Positions 9,833-18,795 of a stretch of 64,000 nucleotides of DNA are shown here, piece by piece. Source of the DNA: an uncultured Alistipes sp. (GTDB lineage: Bacteria; Bacteroidota; Bacteroidia; Bacteroidales; Rikenellaceae); contig CANBCZ010000007.1 of assembly GCA_947367255.1 (NCBI GenBank), positions 39,529 to 103,528 of the forward strand, written 5' to 3'. Numbering within the stretch: the first letter of the stretch is position 1; every line of letters begins with the position of its first letter. The position numbers were made by a program, and so were the translations under genes. The notes below the pieces were generated by a model that saw only the letters and a list, made by a program, of their open reading frames with translations, was not told the DNA's origin and ran no database searches.

Positions 9833-9863
9833 TTGGTCGAACGGCGAAAAATCACTAATTTTG
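9833..9863 (+). promoter_or_regulatory. Promoter of the trxB operon
   Basis: TTG at 9833-9835, 20-base spacer, TAATTTTG at 9856-9863, 33 bases before the trxB start. It likely drives trxB through the glycosyltransferase at 15759, since all junctions overlap or nearly touch. Confidence 0.6.
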
Positions 9864-9896
9864 TGCAGTAAGAGATAACAATAAATATATATAACT

Positions 9897-10823
9897 ATGG
9901 AGAGCGTAAAATGTCTTATTATCGGTAGTGGTCCTGCGGGCTTCACTGCTGCAATCTATGCGGCGCGTGCGTCGCTTTCTCCGGTGCTTTACGAGGGTAT
10001 CGAGCCGGGTGGTCAGCTGACAACAACAACAGAGATCGAGAACTTCCCGGGCTATCCTGAGGGTATTACCGGTACTGCTATGATGGAGGACCTGCGTCGT
10101 CAGGCAAAGCGTTTCGGAACAGATGTTCGCACAGGTATTGTTGGCAATATCGACACTACAAAGCGTCCGTTTGTTGTTACTGTAGAGGATGGTAAAACCA
10201 TTGAGGCACAGACAATTATCATTGCAACAGGTGCTACTGCAAAGTATCTCGGTCTGCCATCGGAGCAGAAGTTCAAGGGTATGGGCGTGAGCGCGTGTGC
10301 TACTTGTGACGGATTCTTCTACCGCAAGCAGGATGTTGCCGTTGTCGGTGGTGGCGATACAGCTTGTGAGGAGGCTACATACCTCGCATCGCTCTGCCGT
10401 CAGGTCTATCTGATTGTTCGTAAGCCGTTCCTTCGTGCATCAAAGGCTATGCAGGAGCGTGTATTCAATACTCCGAATATCAAGGTGCTCTTTGAGCACA
10501 ACACAGCTGAGGTGCTGGGCGATGAGGATGGTGTTACAGGTGTTCGCCTGCGCAAAAATGACGGCGAGGAGTACGAGATTGCGATCTCAGGCTTCTTCCT
10601 TGCTATCGGTCACCACCCAAATACCGAGCTTGTTGCGGGTAAGCTTGCCCTTGACGAGAATGGATATATCGTAACCGTTGCAGGTACATCTAAGACCTCT
10701 TGCGAGGGTATCTTTGCAGCAGGTGATGTATGCGATCCGCACTACCGTCAGGCTATTGTGGCTGCAGGTAAGGGTTGTATTGCAGCACTCGATGCAGAGC
10801 GTTACATTCAGGCACATAAATAA
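9897..10823 (+). CDS. trxB: Thioredoxin reductase
   Basis: NADPH-dependent flavoprotein that reduces thioredoxin. FAD-binding GSGPAG lies near residue 10, the NADPH-binding GGGDTACEEA around residue 150, and the redox-active CATC around residues 134-137 in the classical low-molecular-weight TrxB position. At 308 aa it has the usual length. It is the first gene of a tight rightward set; its TAA shares one base with the ATG of rnz. Confidence 0.95.
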   Translation: MESVKCLIIGSGPAGFTAAIYAARASLSPVLYEGIEPGGQLTTTTEIENFPGYPEGITGTAMMEDLRRQAKRFGTDVRTGIVGNIDTTKRPFVVTVEDGKTIEAQTIIIATGATAKYLGLPSEQKFKGMGVSACATCDGFFYRKQDVAVVGGGDTACEEATYLASLCRQVYLIVRKPFLRASKAMQERVFNTPNIKVLFEHNTAEVLGDEDGVTGVRLRKNDGEEYEIAISGFFLAIGHHPNTELVAGKLALDENGYIVTVAGTSKTSCEGIFAAGDVCDPHYRQAIVAAGKGCIAALDAERYIQAHK

Positions 10824-11731
10824 TGATTAAGGTAACTGTCTTAGGTCGCGCCTCGGCAAAGCCGACAGTTACCAGCCACCCTTCGGCGCAGATAGTAAAT
10901 GTCAATGAGCAGTACTATCTGGTCGATGCGGGGGAGGGTACGCAGCAGCAGATGTTCCGCCGAGGAATAAATCCGCTCAAGCTGCGTGCTGTCTTTATCT
11001 CGCACCTGCACGGTGACCATGTTTTCGGACTCTTCCCGATGCTCTCGACAATGGGTCTGTGTGGTCGTCAGACACCACTCAAGGTCTTTGCACCGCGCCC
11101 ATTTGGGGAGATGTTGGAGTTTCATCTCAAGTACTTCGACGAGGCTCTGCCCTACGAGGTGGAGTGGGTGGAGGTCGATACGACAAAACACTGCTGCATC
11201 TTCGAGAATCGCACCCTTGAGGTGTGGAGCATCCCGCTCAGACATAAGATACCATGTGCGGGTTACCACTTCAAGGAGAAGCGTCCCGAGCTGAATGTGG
11301 ATAAGTTCAAGATAACTAAATACAACCTCTCCATTGCCCAGATTGTTGCGGCAAAGCGTGGCGAGGATGTAGTTCTTGAAGATGGAACAGTAGTTGAAAA
11401 TCAGGAACTTACCTATCTTCCTTTTGAGCCGAGGAGCTATGCTTATCTCTCGGATACCTCTCGCTCGCCGATTGCTGCAGAGAGGGTAAAGGGGGTAAAT
11501 CTGCTCTACCACGAGGCGACATATACCAAGGAGTTTGCAAAAGATGCTAAGGCGCGTGGTCACTCTACAGCTGCCGATGCTGCACAGATCGCCGTAGCGG
11601 CAGATGCCGAGAGATTGATTATCGGACACTTTTCGTCGCGCTACAAGTCGCCCGAGGCGTTGCTTGCGGAGGCTAAAGAGATTTTTGAAAATACATTTCT
11701 TGCCGAGGAGGGCGAGACATATATCGTATGA
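10823..11731 (+). CDS. rnz: Ribonuclease Z
   Basis: Metallo-beta-lactamase-fold endonuclease that trims tRNA 3' trailers. The zinc-binding HLHGDH motif is at about residues 60-65; further ligands are the RGHSTAADA histidine and the IIGHFSSRY histidine near the C terminus. Length 302 aa matches short-form RNase Z. It overlaps trxB by one base and the following methyltransferase gene by four (ATGA), indicating translational coupling. Confidence 0.94.
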   Translation: MIKVTVLGRASAKPTVTSHPSAQIVNVNEQYYLVDAGEGTQQQMFRRGINPLKLRAVFISHLHGDHVFGLFPMLSTMGLCGRQTPLKVFAPRPFGEMLEFHLKYFDEALPYEVEWVEVDTTKHCCIFENRTLEVWSIPLRHKIPCAGYHFKEKRPELNVDKFKITKYNLSIAQIVAAKRGEDVVLEDGTVVENQELTYLPFEPRSYAYLSDTSRSPIAAERVKGVNLLYHEATYTKEFAKDAKARGHSTAADAAQIAVAADAERLIIGHFSSRYKSPEALLAEAKEIFENTFLAEEGETYIV

Positions 11732-12459
11732 TAACCAAAGCAGAGATACAGAGTATAAAGGCACTTGCCGACAAGCGTGGCAGAGTGGAGCAGGGGGCAT
11801 TTATCGCCGAGGGCGAGAAACTTGTTGCGGAGCTTAGGGCATCACACCTTGCCGTTAGAAAAGTCTATGCGACAAAGCCGCTGTTTGCCGATGCGGAGGT
11901 TATTGCCGAGAGGGATATGGAGCGCATTTCGCAGCTCAAGACCTCGAACAGCACCCTTGCTGTTGTTGAGATACCTCGCTATAATCTCGCCGATGCAAAG
12001 CCCGATAAAAATCTCGTGCTTGCCCTTGACCGTGTGCAAAATCCGGGAAATCTGGGTACTATTATCCGCCTTGCCGATTGGTTTGGCATTACCGATATTG
12101 TCTGCTCTGCAGATAGCGCCGACTGCTTCAATCCGAAGGTCGTTCAGGCGACAATGGGTGCAATAATCCGCGTAAGGGTTCACTATACCGACCTGCAGAG
12201 GTGGCTCTCTGAGCAGCGTAGCAAGAGTGTGAAGATCTACGGCACATTCCTCGATGGCGAGAATATCTATAAGACCGAAAAGGGTAGCTGCGGTGTGATT
12301 GTAATGGGCAATGAGGGTCAGGGCATCTCTCCCGAGTGCGAGCAGAGCGTGACACATCGCCTCTATATCCCGCCATATCCGGCAGATAACCCGGGCTCGG
12401 AGTCGCTGAACGTGGCGATAGCCACAGCCATAACCTGTTCGGAGTTTAGAAGAGAGTAA
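11728..12459 (+). CDS. TrmH/SpoU-family RNA 2'-O-methyltransferase
   Basis: SAM-dependent ribose methyltransferase acting on rRNA or tRNA; the target cannot be named from sequence. The N-terminal part has the substrate-binding FIAEGEKLV stretch. SPOUT motifs follow: VQNPGNLGTIIR (motif 1), VMGNEGQG (motif 2) and a PGSESLNVAIA (motif 3), which forms the knotted SAM site. 243 aa. It starts inside the rnz stop codon region. Confidence 0.9.
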   Translation: MITKAEIQSIKALADKRGRVEQGAFIAEGEKLVAELRASHLAVRKVYATKPLFADAEVIAERDMERISQLKTSNSTLAVVEIPRYNLADAKPDKNLVLALDRVQNPGNLGTIIRLADWFGITDIVCSADSADCFNPKVVQATMGAIIRVRVHYTDLQRWLSEQRSKSVKIYGTFLDGENIYKTEKGSCGVIVMGNEGQGISPECEQSVTHRLYIPPYPADNPGSESLNVAIATAITCSEFRRE

Positions 12460-12463
12460 CACT

Positions 12464-14851
12464 ATGAGCAAAATACTTGAAGGACTTAATCCGGCTCAGA
12501 GAGAGGCGGTAATAAACTATACTACCCCGTCGCTGATTATTGCAGGTGCAGGGTCGGGTAAGACGCGAGTGCTCACTTCGCGTATTGCCTACATGCTTGA
12601 GCAGGGTGTTCGCCCCGAGAATATCCTTGCGCTGACCTTTACCAAGAAGGCTGCAAACGAGATGCGCGAGCGTATCGAGACTATGGTAGGCAGTGCATCG
12701 CGTCGTATTCCGATGGGTACTTTCCACTCGATTTTTGCCCGTATTCTGCGCGATAATGCCGAGGCTATAGGCTACAAGCGCGAGTTTACCATCTATGAGA
12801 CAACAGATTCGCGTAACCTTATCAAGACGATTATCAAGGAGCGCAATCTGGATGAGGATAAGTATAAACCAAATGCTGTTCACTCGCGTATCTCTACTGC
12901 GAAAAACAGCCTTATCACTCCGGGAGCCTATGCGGCAAATGCGGCACTTACAGGTGATGACCGTAGCCGACAGATGCCCGAATTTTCAAATATATATATC
13001 GAGTATTGCCGTCGCTGCAAGCACAACAATGCGATGGATTTTGACGATTTGTTGCTGCAGACCAATATTCTGCTCAGAGATTGTCCACAGGTGCTGGCGG
13101 CATACCAAAACCTCTTCCAGTATATCCTTGTGGACGAGTATCAGGATACAAACTATGCTCAGTATCTGATAGTTCGTCGCCTCTCGCAGCTACACAATCG
13201 TGTCTGCGTGGTGGGTGACGATGCGCAGAGTATCTACTCGTTCCGCGGTGCCAAGATCGAAAATATCCTCAACTTCCGCCGTGACTACCCTATGGCGCAG
13301 ATCTTCAAGCTCGAGCAGAACTACCGCTCGACGCAGACTATTGTCGATGCTGCAAACTCGGTTATCGAGCACAATGCCCGCCAGATGAAGAAGCAGTGCT
13401 TCTCGGCGGGTGATCAGGGCGAGAAGATTCGTATCTTCAAGGCATATACCGATCGCGAGGAGGCAGAGCTTGTTGTGACCGACTTGCGTGACCGTGTGCG
13501 CGAGGGTGGCGATTTGTGGCAGGAGGCTGCAATTCTCTATCGTACTAACAATCAGTCACTTGTGCTTGAGGATGCGTTGCGTCGCAAGGGTATTCCATAT
13601 AAGATTTACAAGGGAAACTCCTTCTACGACCATAAGGAGATTAAGGATCTGCTCGGCTATATTCGCCTCATTATCAATCCGAAGGATGACGAGGCGTTCA
13701 AGCGTGTTATCAACACCCCTGCGCGTGGTATTGGCGATACAACTGTCGAGCGTATCGGAGCCATAGCCGCCTCAAAGGGCTGCTCTATGTGGGAGGCGAT
13801 AGATACACTTGTGCAGCAGACCCCTGCCGACAGCGTAGAGAAGGCTATTGTAAAGAAGGTTACCGACTTTGTGTCGTTTATCCGTACTGTGGCACTCGAG
13901 CGCGAGGCGAAGAGCATCTACGACTTCGGTATGGAGGTTGCAACCCGTTCGGGGCTGCTCACCTCGTACCGCACACAGAATACCCCCGAGGCACAGTCGG
14001 CTATCGGCAATATCGAGGAGTTGCTCAACACTATGCAGGAGTACACCGAGCGCACCGAGGCGGAGATTCGTGCCGGAGAGCGTGAGGAGTTTGACCGCCC
14101 GACGGTCGAGGAGTGGCTCTCGAATGTTATGCTGATGACCGATATGGACAACGAGGATCCGGATAGCAACAATAAGGTTACGCTGATGACCGTACACTCG
14201 GCAAAGGGTCTGGAGTACAAATATGTGTATATCGTCGGCTGTGAAGAAAACCTCTTCCCGTCGATGATGGCTCTTGAGAGTGCTGAGGGTATTGAGGAGG
14301 AGCGCCGATTGTTCTATGTGGCACTTACGCGCGCCAAGACTTTAGCGACTCTTACCTGTGCCGATATGCGTTTCCGTTGGGGTCAGATGAACTTTTCGAC
14401 CCCGAGCCGCTTCCTTACAGAGATTGATGCCAAGTATGTGGAGAGCGACTTCGACCTGCGCGCAACACGCCGCAGCAGAGAGCTCAATATGGACGAGGGA
14501 GAGGATGCAATAACCGTTATGCGCCGCCGCTACGATGTTCGTCAGCAGGAGCAGAAGCGTAGCAACAACAACTTCTCGCCACGCCCGTCAGCCCCTCAGC
14601 CAAAGCCTCAGCCACAGCAGCCGACATACAATGCCGACCGTCTTAAGAGGGTCGTAACAACACCTGCGGCAACGACAACAACCGCTGCGTGTGCATACTC
14701 TGTCGGTCAGAGGGTGTCACACCCGAAGTTCGGCAACGGAACAATTACCGCCATCGAGGCACTTGCCACCGACCATAAACTTGTTGTGGAGTTTGCGAGC
14801 TTTGGTTCAAAGACTCTGCTTGCGAAACTTGCTAAATTGACCATACTATGA
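12464..14851 (+). CDS. pcrA: UvrD/PcrA-type superfamily 1 helicase
   Basis: 3'-5' ATP-dependent DNA helicase for repair and clearing of replication conflicts. Motif I GAGSGKT is at about residues 28-34; motif II VDEYQDT, motif III VGDDAQSIYSFRGA, motif IV LEQNYRS, motif V MTVHSAKGLEY and motif VI VALTRA are all intact. The C terminus has a proline/glutamine-rich linker followed by a small Tudor-like domain (VSHPKFGNGTI), as in PcrA. 795 aa. It lies four bases after the methyltransferase gene and its TGA overlaps the next ATG. Confidence 0.94.
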   Translation: MSKILEGLNPAQREAVINYTTPSLIIAGAGSGKTRVLTSRIAYMLEQGVRPENILALTFTKKAANEMRERIETMVGSASRRIPMGTFHSIFARILRDNAEAIGYKREFTIYETTDSRNLIKTIIKERNLDEDKYKPNAVHSRISTAKNSLITPGAYAANAALTGDDRSRQMPEFSNIYIEYCRRCKHNNAMDFDDLLLQTNILLRDCPQVLAAYQNLFQYILVDEYQDTNYAQYLIVRRLSQLHNRVCVVGDDAQSIYSFRGAKIENILNFRRDYPMAQIFKLEQNYRSTQTIVDAANSVIEHNARQMKKQCFSAGDQGEKIRIFKAYTDREEAELVVTDLRDRVREGGDLWQEAAILYRTNNQSLVLEDALRRKGIPYKIYKGNSFYDHKEIKDLLGYIRLIINPKDDEAFKRVINTPARGIGDTTVERIGAIAASKGCSMWEAIDTLVQQTPADSVEKAIVKKVTDFVSFIRTVALEREAKSIYDFGMEVATRSGLLTSYRTQNTPEAQSAIGNIEELLNTMQEYTERTEAEIRAGEREEFDRPTVEEWLSNVMLMTDMDNEDPDSNNKVTLMTVHSAKGLEYKYVYIVGCEENLFPSMMALESAEGIEEERRLFYVALTRAKTLATLTCADMRFRWGQMNFSTPSRFLTEIDAKYVESDFDLRATRRSRELNMDEGEDAITVMRRRYDVRQQEQKRSNNNFSPRPSAPQPKPQPQQPTYNADRLKRVVTTPAATTTTAACAYSVGQRVSHPKFGNGTITAIEALATDHKLVVEFASFGSKTLLAKLAKLTIL

Positions 14852-15759
14852 TGCCCCTGCTCTCGGTCTGTATGACCACCTATAACCACGAACGCTATAT
14901 CGCGCAGGCGATAGAGAGCGTGCTCGGTCAGCGAACAACATTCGCTGTTGAGGTCGTTGTGGGCGAGGATTGCAGTACGGACAGCACCCTTAGAATCTGC
15001 CGAGAGTACGAAAGTCGCTACCCCGACCGCGTGCGTGTTATCACTTCAGAGAGTAATGTGGGTATGCACGAGAACTACCGTCGAACTATTGAGGCTTGCC
15101 GCGGAAGGTATATCGCGATGCTCGATGGTGACGATTGGTTCTCCGATATGGATAAGCTGCAGATACAGGTCGAGGAGCTTGAAAAGAGTGGTGCAGCGAT
15201 GTGCTATACCCGCTCCGAGCGTCGCAGCGAGAGTGATAGCAAAATATACCCCGAGGGGACGCTCCATACCACTTTTGAGGATATGCTGAGGCTCAATACC
15301 GCCGAGAACTGCACAACGGTAGCCCTTCGAGATAAGATTTTGGAGTACTATGCCGAGGTAGAGCCACAGACAAAGGGGTGGCTGACCGATGACCTTCCGA
15401 TGTGGTTGTGGTTTGCCGCTACGCAGAGTATTGTTGCCATCGACCGCACAACAGCCGTTCATCGTATGCTCTCAACAAGCGTCAGCCATAGCGAGCAGTG
15501 GCAGAAACAGCTCGACTTCTGCTACTCGCTTGATAGTATAATGCTCTGGTTTGATGAGCGTTACAACAGCTCTCGCCTGCAGCGTTTTCTTGCTCGCCGC
15601 CGCCAAAATCGCAATCTGTGGCTGCTCTCGCACCACGGCTCTGTCGGCAAATTTATAAAACTCTGGTGGCAAACCTGCCGCGAACATCCGCACCTTATAT
15701 ATAATATAGCGCCCTACGGACTATTTTTGAAGAAGATCTTTTACCGTATGTGGTTGTAG
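14848..15759 (+). CDS. Family 2 glycosyltransferase
   Basis: GT-A fold transferase, 303 aa, that probably adds a sugar to a surface glycan or lipid-linked intermediate. The N-terminal SVCMTTYNHERYIAQAIESVL and the DCSTDST pattern are the nucleotide-sugar-binding part, and MLDGDDW is the metal-binding D-x-D region. The acceptor is unknown. It overlaps pcrA by four bases, which is an odd partner; it may simply ride on the operon. No terminator hairpin is obvious before the BlaI operators. Confidence 0.85.
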   Translation: MMPLLSVCMTTYNHERYIAQAIESVLGQRTTFAVEVVVGEDCSTDSTLRICREYESRYPDRVRVITSESNVGMHENYRRTIEACRGRYIAMLDGDDWFSDMDKLQIQVEELEKSGAAMCYTRSERRSESDSKIYPEGTLHTTFEDMLRLNTAENCTTVALRDKILEYYAEVEPQTKGWLTDDLPMWLWFAATQSIVAIDRTTAVHRMLSTSVSHSEQWQKQLDFCYSLDSIMLWFDERYNSSRLQRFLARRRQNRNLWLLSHHGSVGKFIKLWWQTCREHPHLIYNIAPYGLFLKKIFYRMWL

Positions 15760-15794
15760 TTTTTCCTCTAACTCTGTTAGAGGAATTATTTTTT

Positions 15795-15866
15795 ATCTAA
15801 AATTTTAGTAGAAAATATTTGTACATCTAAATTTTTAGTAGTAAGTTTGTACTAAACTTTTAGATG
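15795..15866 (+). promoter_or_regulatory. Promoter with three BlaI-type operators
   Basis: Three near-identical dyads: CTAAAATTTTAG (15797-15808), CTAAATTTTTAG (15827-15838) and CTAAACTTTTAG (15852-15863). The promoter is TTTG at 15818-15821, a 20-base spacer and TAAGTTTG at 15842-15849. Operator 2 sits between the two boxes and operator 3 covers the start of transcription, an arrangement expected for direct repression by the BlaI homologue encoded next. Confidence 0.75.
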
Positions 15867-15875
15867 ACAGCTGTT

Positions 15876-16253
15876 ATGGATAATAAATTTCAGACACTTA
15901 CACGAGGCGAGGAGGAGGTAATGCAGCTTTTGTGGCGCATAGGAGAGGCGACCGTCGCTCAGATTATCGAGCAGATGGCAGAGCCGAAGCCTAAGTACAC
16001 GACCGTAGCGACCTTTATAAAGATTTTGGAGAACAAGGGTTTTGTGGGTCACAAGGTTGAGGGGCGTTCACACTGCTACTATCCGATTGTTGAGCGTGAC
16101 GAGTATGCCTCTGGCGTGGCAAAGTCGCTGCTGGCGGACTACTTTGGCGGCTCACTCTCGCAGATGGTATCGTTCTTTGGCAAGAAGGAGGATATATCTG
16201 TTGGCGAGATGGATGAGATTCTTGAGATTGTGGAACAGATAAAGGGCAAGTAG
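15876..16253 (+). CDS. BlaI/MecI-family repressor
   Basis: Winged-helix repressor that dimerises on TA-rich dyads and is released when the partner membrane protease cleaves it. The family pattern LTRGEEEVMQLLW begins at about residue 6 and KYTTVATFIKILENKGFV is the recognition helix region. 125 aa. I chose the ATG at 15876: the in-frame ATG at 15864 overlaps operator 3 and would leave almost no leader. Two bases separate it from the BlaR1-like gene. No beta-lactamase is nearby, so the regulon is unlikely to be the classical one. Confidence 0.9.
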   Translation: MDNKFQTLTRGEEEVMQLLWRIGEATVAQIIEQMAEPKPKYTTVATFIKILENKGFVGHKVEGRSHCYYPIVERDEYASGVAKSLLADYFGGSLSQMVSFFGKKEDISVGEMDEILEIVEQIKGK

Positions 16254-16254
16254 T

Positions 16255-17484
16255 ATGAATACCTTATTTATATATGCACTCGAGGTGATAATCTGCAGTG
16301 GTGTATTTATGAGCCTCTATATGTTGCTGTTGGAGCGCAAGGTGGGTTTTCTCTTTTGTCGCTTTTTTCTGCTTGCATCAGTTATCATCTCAGCAGTAAT
16401 TCCGCTGCTCAATATCCCCGTCTGGGCACCTGAAGCGGCAGTGCATAGCGTGGGTATATCGGTCGGCGAGCTGAGTGTAGAGGGTGTGTTTAGCAGTGAA
16501 GCAGAGGGTTTTAACTATGGCAAGTTTATAGTATGGTTCTACATTGCAGGTGTGGTGGTGTGTGTCGTAAATCTACTGCTGCAGTGGTTGCACATATCTC
16601 GTATTGCCCGAAGAGGTGTAAGCCAGAGCGTTGATAGTGTAAAGATTGTCCGTACAAGTGAAAATATCGCTTCATTCTCGCTCTTCAACACCATATTTGT
16701 AAGTGAGGCGATATCTGCCGAGGATCTGCAGGTGATTATTGCCCACGAGCGCAGCCATATTGCCCACCGTCACTCTTGGGAGCGACTCGCAATGGAGTTG
16801 TTCAAGGCTGCAATGTGGTGGAACCCATTTGTGTGGGTTATCTCACGCCGACTGACCGAGGTTGAAGAGTTCGAGGCGGACAATGATGTTATCAGCAGCG
16901 GTCACGATGCAAAGATATATGTCACGACACTTCTAAAGCACCTGTTCGGCTATAGTCCGGAAATAGCCAACGGTCTTCATAATTCATTAACCAAAAAACG
17001 ACTAAAGATGATTTTGAAAAATGGCAGCGGCAGATACGCTCTGCTGCGCAAGGTGGCAATTATTCCGGTATTGGGCTGTCTGCTCGCCCTCTTCTCCTTC
17101 ACAACAAGGGAGGCTGTAGCAAACGATGCTGTGCAGAGTGTGGCTGCGCCGACTACATTTAATAGTTATGTGGAGTTCCACCAGTGGGTGATGATGAATG
17201 TGATCTATCCTGAAGAGGCAAGAGCACAGAATCTTACAGGTTCGGTTGTAGCAAGCCTTACAGTCGGCACTGACGGCAAGGTAAAGGATGTAAAAATTGT
17301 CAAGTCCAGCCACGATTTGTTCGCAGATGAGGCACGCAGAGTACTTGCAAAGGTGCCCGATTGGAGACCATTTGTCAAAGATGGTAAGGCTGTAGAGGTA
17401 AAGTATATGTTGCCAATACACTTCACATTGGGGGAGGATAACGGCGAAACAGTCGGTGGCGTTGTGGTAAAGAGTTTTAAGTAG
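16255..17484 (+). CDS. BlaR1-like M56 metalloprotease with TonB C-terminal domain
   Basis: Membrane zinc protease and likely sensor that inactivates the upstream repressor. N-terminal transmembrane segments (residues 1-55 and about 85-110) are followed by the M56 domain with the zinc-binding HERSH (HExxH form, about residue 164) and a downstream EVEEFEADNDV glutamate. After another membrane segment (about residue 265-280) comes a periplasmic TonB C-terminal domain (YPEEARAQNLTGSV ... LPIHFTL) in place of the penicillin-binding sensor of BlaR1. 409 aa. The TonB-type tail is common in Bacteroidetes M56 proteins and may sense an outer-membrane partner. Confidence 0.88.
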   Translation: MNTLFIYALEVIICSGVFMSLYMLLLERKVGFLFCRFFLLASVIISAVIPLLNIPVWAPEAAVHSVGISVGELSVEGVFSSEAEGFNYGKFIVWFYIAGVVVCVVNLLLQWLHISRIARRGVSQSVDSVKIVRTSENIASFSLFNTIFVSEAISAEDLQVIIAHERSHIAHRHSWERLAMELFKAAMWWNPFVWVISRRLTEVEEFEADNDVISSGHDAKIYVTTLLKHLFGYSPEIANGLHNSLTKKRLKMILKNGSGRYALLRKVAIIPVLGCLLALFSFTTREAVANDAVQSVAAPTTFNSYVEFHQWVMMNVIYPEEARAQNLTGSVVASLTVGTDGKVKDVKIVKSSHDLFADEARRVLAKVPDWRPFVKDGKAVEVKYMLPIHFTLGEDNGETVGGVVVKSFK

Positions 17485-17488
17485 TGCT

Positions 17489-18430
17489 ATGAAGAGATTT
17501 TTTCATCTATTGGTTGTAGCTGTTTTGGCTTTGACACCGTCGTGTTTGGGCGCAAATCAGAAAAAAGCAGTGGAGAACGAGCATCCACTGCCAGAGGGAG
17601 CTGTGGCAATGAGTTATCAGCGTCATCTCTACTTCGATATGATGCTTCGAGACTCAATACCTGCGCGTATGATCTTCGACACAGGTAGCAGCAATCTGTT
17701 ATTGGACTCTACATTCTACGCGACAAACTTTGGCAAGAACAATAATCTGCGCCGAGCAATGCTCTCAGGTGCGGGAAATGGTTATCAGCTGACAACGCTC
17801 GATGCGAGCAGTTGGAACATCCGCGTTGGCAATATCTCGCACACCGAGCAGATGGCTATTGTGATGGATCTGCGTAAAATTGTTGGAGATGGTGTAGATG
17901 GTCTGTTTGGACTGCCGGCTATGCAAGGCAAGCGCGTGGAGTTCAACTATGCAGGCGGTTATATGCGCATCCTGAAGCCAGAGGAGAAGATAGCAGAAGA
18001 TTTTACAGCCATACAGTGCTCTTGGCTAAGGAATAGGGATCGCATCATAATTCCTCTATCTGTCACATTTGCTGATGGATATACGCTGAATGGAAACTTT
18101 CTTATGGATACGGGTATGCCTGATGCAATGGCTCTCAACAGCACTACAACTAACCGCCTGAAGAGTGGCGGACACATCTCCAATCTTGAGCAAACAACCG
18201 TTGAGGTGGGTGGCGTTGGAGGTGCGCGAACAGAGGGCTATGTAACTACGCAACAGATTGTTATCGGTGGTAAGGCTGTCAAAGATATACGCATCTCTTG
18301 CTCGGAGAATGAGCAGGGAGCTATGGCAGATAGTCGCTTTGACGGTCTTGTGGGCAATGAACTGTTTGCACGCTTTGATCTTATCTTCGACTTTGAAAAT
18401 TGGGTAATCTACATCCGACCAAACAAGTAA
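17489..18430 (+). CDS. Secreted aspartic protease-like protein
   Basis: Predicted periplasmic or lipid-anchored aspartic peptidase, 313 aa. The signal sequence (residues 1-22) ends in TPSC, a possible lipobox. Two separate D-T-G active-site motifs are visible, FDTGSSNLLL (about residue 60) and MDTGMPDAM (about residue 205), each in a similar hydrophobic setting, so both lobes of a pepsin/retropepsin-like fold are in one chain. It follows the BlaR1-like gene by four bases and is the likely regulated output or a co-factor of that signalling pair. Confidence 0.78.
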   Translation: MKRFFHLLVVAVLALTPSCLGANQKKAVENEHPLPEGAVAMSYQRHLYFDMMLRDSIPARMIFDTGSSNLLLDSTFYATNFGKNNNLRRAMLSGAGNGYQLTTLDASSWNIRVGNISHTEQMAIVMDLRKIVGDGVDGLFGLPAMQGKRVEFNYAGGYMRILKPEEKIAEDFTAIQCSWLRNRDRIIIPLSVTFADGYTLNGNFLMDTGMPDAMALNSTTTNRLKSGGHISNLEQTTVEVGGVGGARTEGYVTTQQIVIGGKAVKDIRISCSENEQGAMADSRFDGLVGNELFARFDLIFDFENWVIYIRPNK

Positions 18431-18462
18431 ATAGCTCTTGTTATACAACTTCTTACAAAAGA

Positions 18463-18498
18463 GTGTGTCCTAAAAACTTGTAGGACACACTTTTTTTT
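18463..18498 (+). terminator. Terminator of the blaI operon
   Basis: GTGTGTCCTA (18463-18472) pairs perfectly with TAGGACACAC (18481-18490), then eight T. Confidence 0.9.
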
Positions 18499-18518
18499 GA
18501 AAAAAATGTCGTGTACTC

Positions 18519-18549
18519 TTGCTAAAATGTAAATTATTCTTTACATTTG
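18519..18549 (+). promoter_or_regulatory. Orphan promoter before a non-coding stretch
   Basis: TTG at 18519-18521, 20-base spacer, TACATTTG at 18542-18549. No ORF follows within 240 bases, so it may drive a non-coding RNA. Confidence 0.55.
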
Positions 18550-18550
18550 C

Positions 18551-18750
18551 AAAGTGATTAAAGGTCACAGTGTTTGACAGACTCTCTTTCCCGAATGTGT
18601 GGCGTGTGAAGCGACAGAGTTGGAGCGGTCAGGGTTGCACTTTCCCGACGCTCTGAGATTTTCAAAAGTGTAGTGTGCAATATAAATGGTGAGTGATCTG
18701 CTGATATAGCACGCCCACCTTCGGAAAAAGGTTGAGTCATCTTTGGGATT
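18551..18750 (+). ncRNA. Candidate structured RNA, possibly 6S-like
   Basis: About 195 bases without a plausible ORF, behind a good promoter and ahead of the next gene's own promoter. The ends can pair (AAAGTGA near 18551 with TCATCTTT near 18737). GGCGTG near 18601 can pair with CACGCC near 18710, and a terminal hairpin closes with GAGCG/CGCTC near 18625-18650. Length and long-rod layout resemble 6S RNA, but I cannot confirm the central bubble. A Rfam covariance search would decide. Confidence 0.35.
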
Positions 18751-18773
18751 TGTCAAAAGATTTATTACTTTTG
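18742..18773 (+). promoter_or_regulatory. Promoter of the membrane protein/Cro pair
   Basis: TTTG at 18742-18745, 20-base spacer, TACTTTTG at 18766-18773, 22 bases before the start codon. Confidence 0.6.
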
Positions 18774-18795
18774 TACAAATCATTTTTTTGTCCCT

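Noticed and set aside
10841..11800. 319-codon open frame on the minus strand across rnz
   Set aside because: It lies opposite a clear RNase Z and has no recognisable motif; an antisense shadow caused by codon bias.
11842..12471. 209-codon minus-strand frame over the methyltransferase gene
   Set aside because: Shadow of the SpoU-type gene, with cysteine/histidine-rich, family-less translation.
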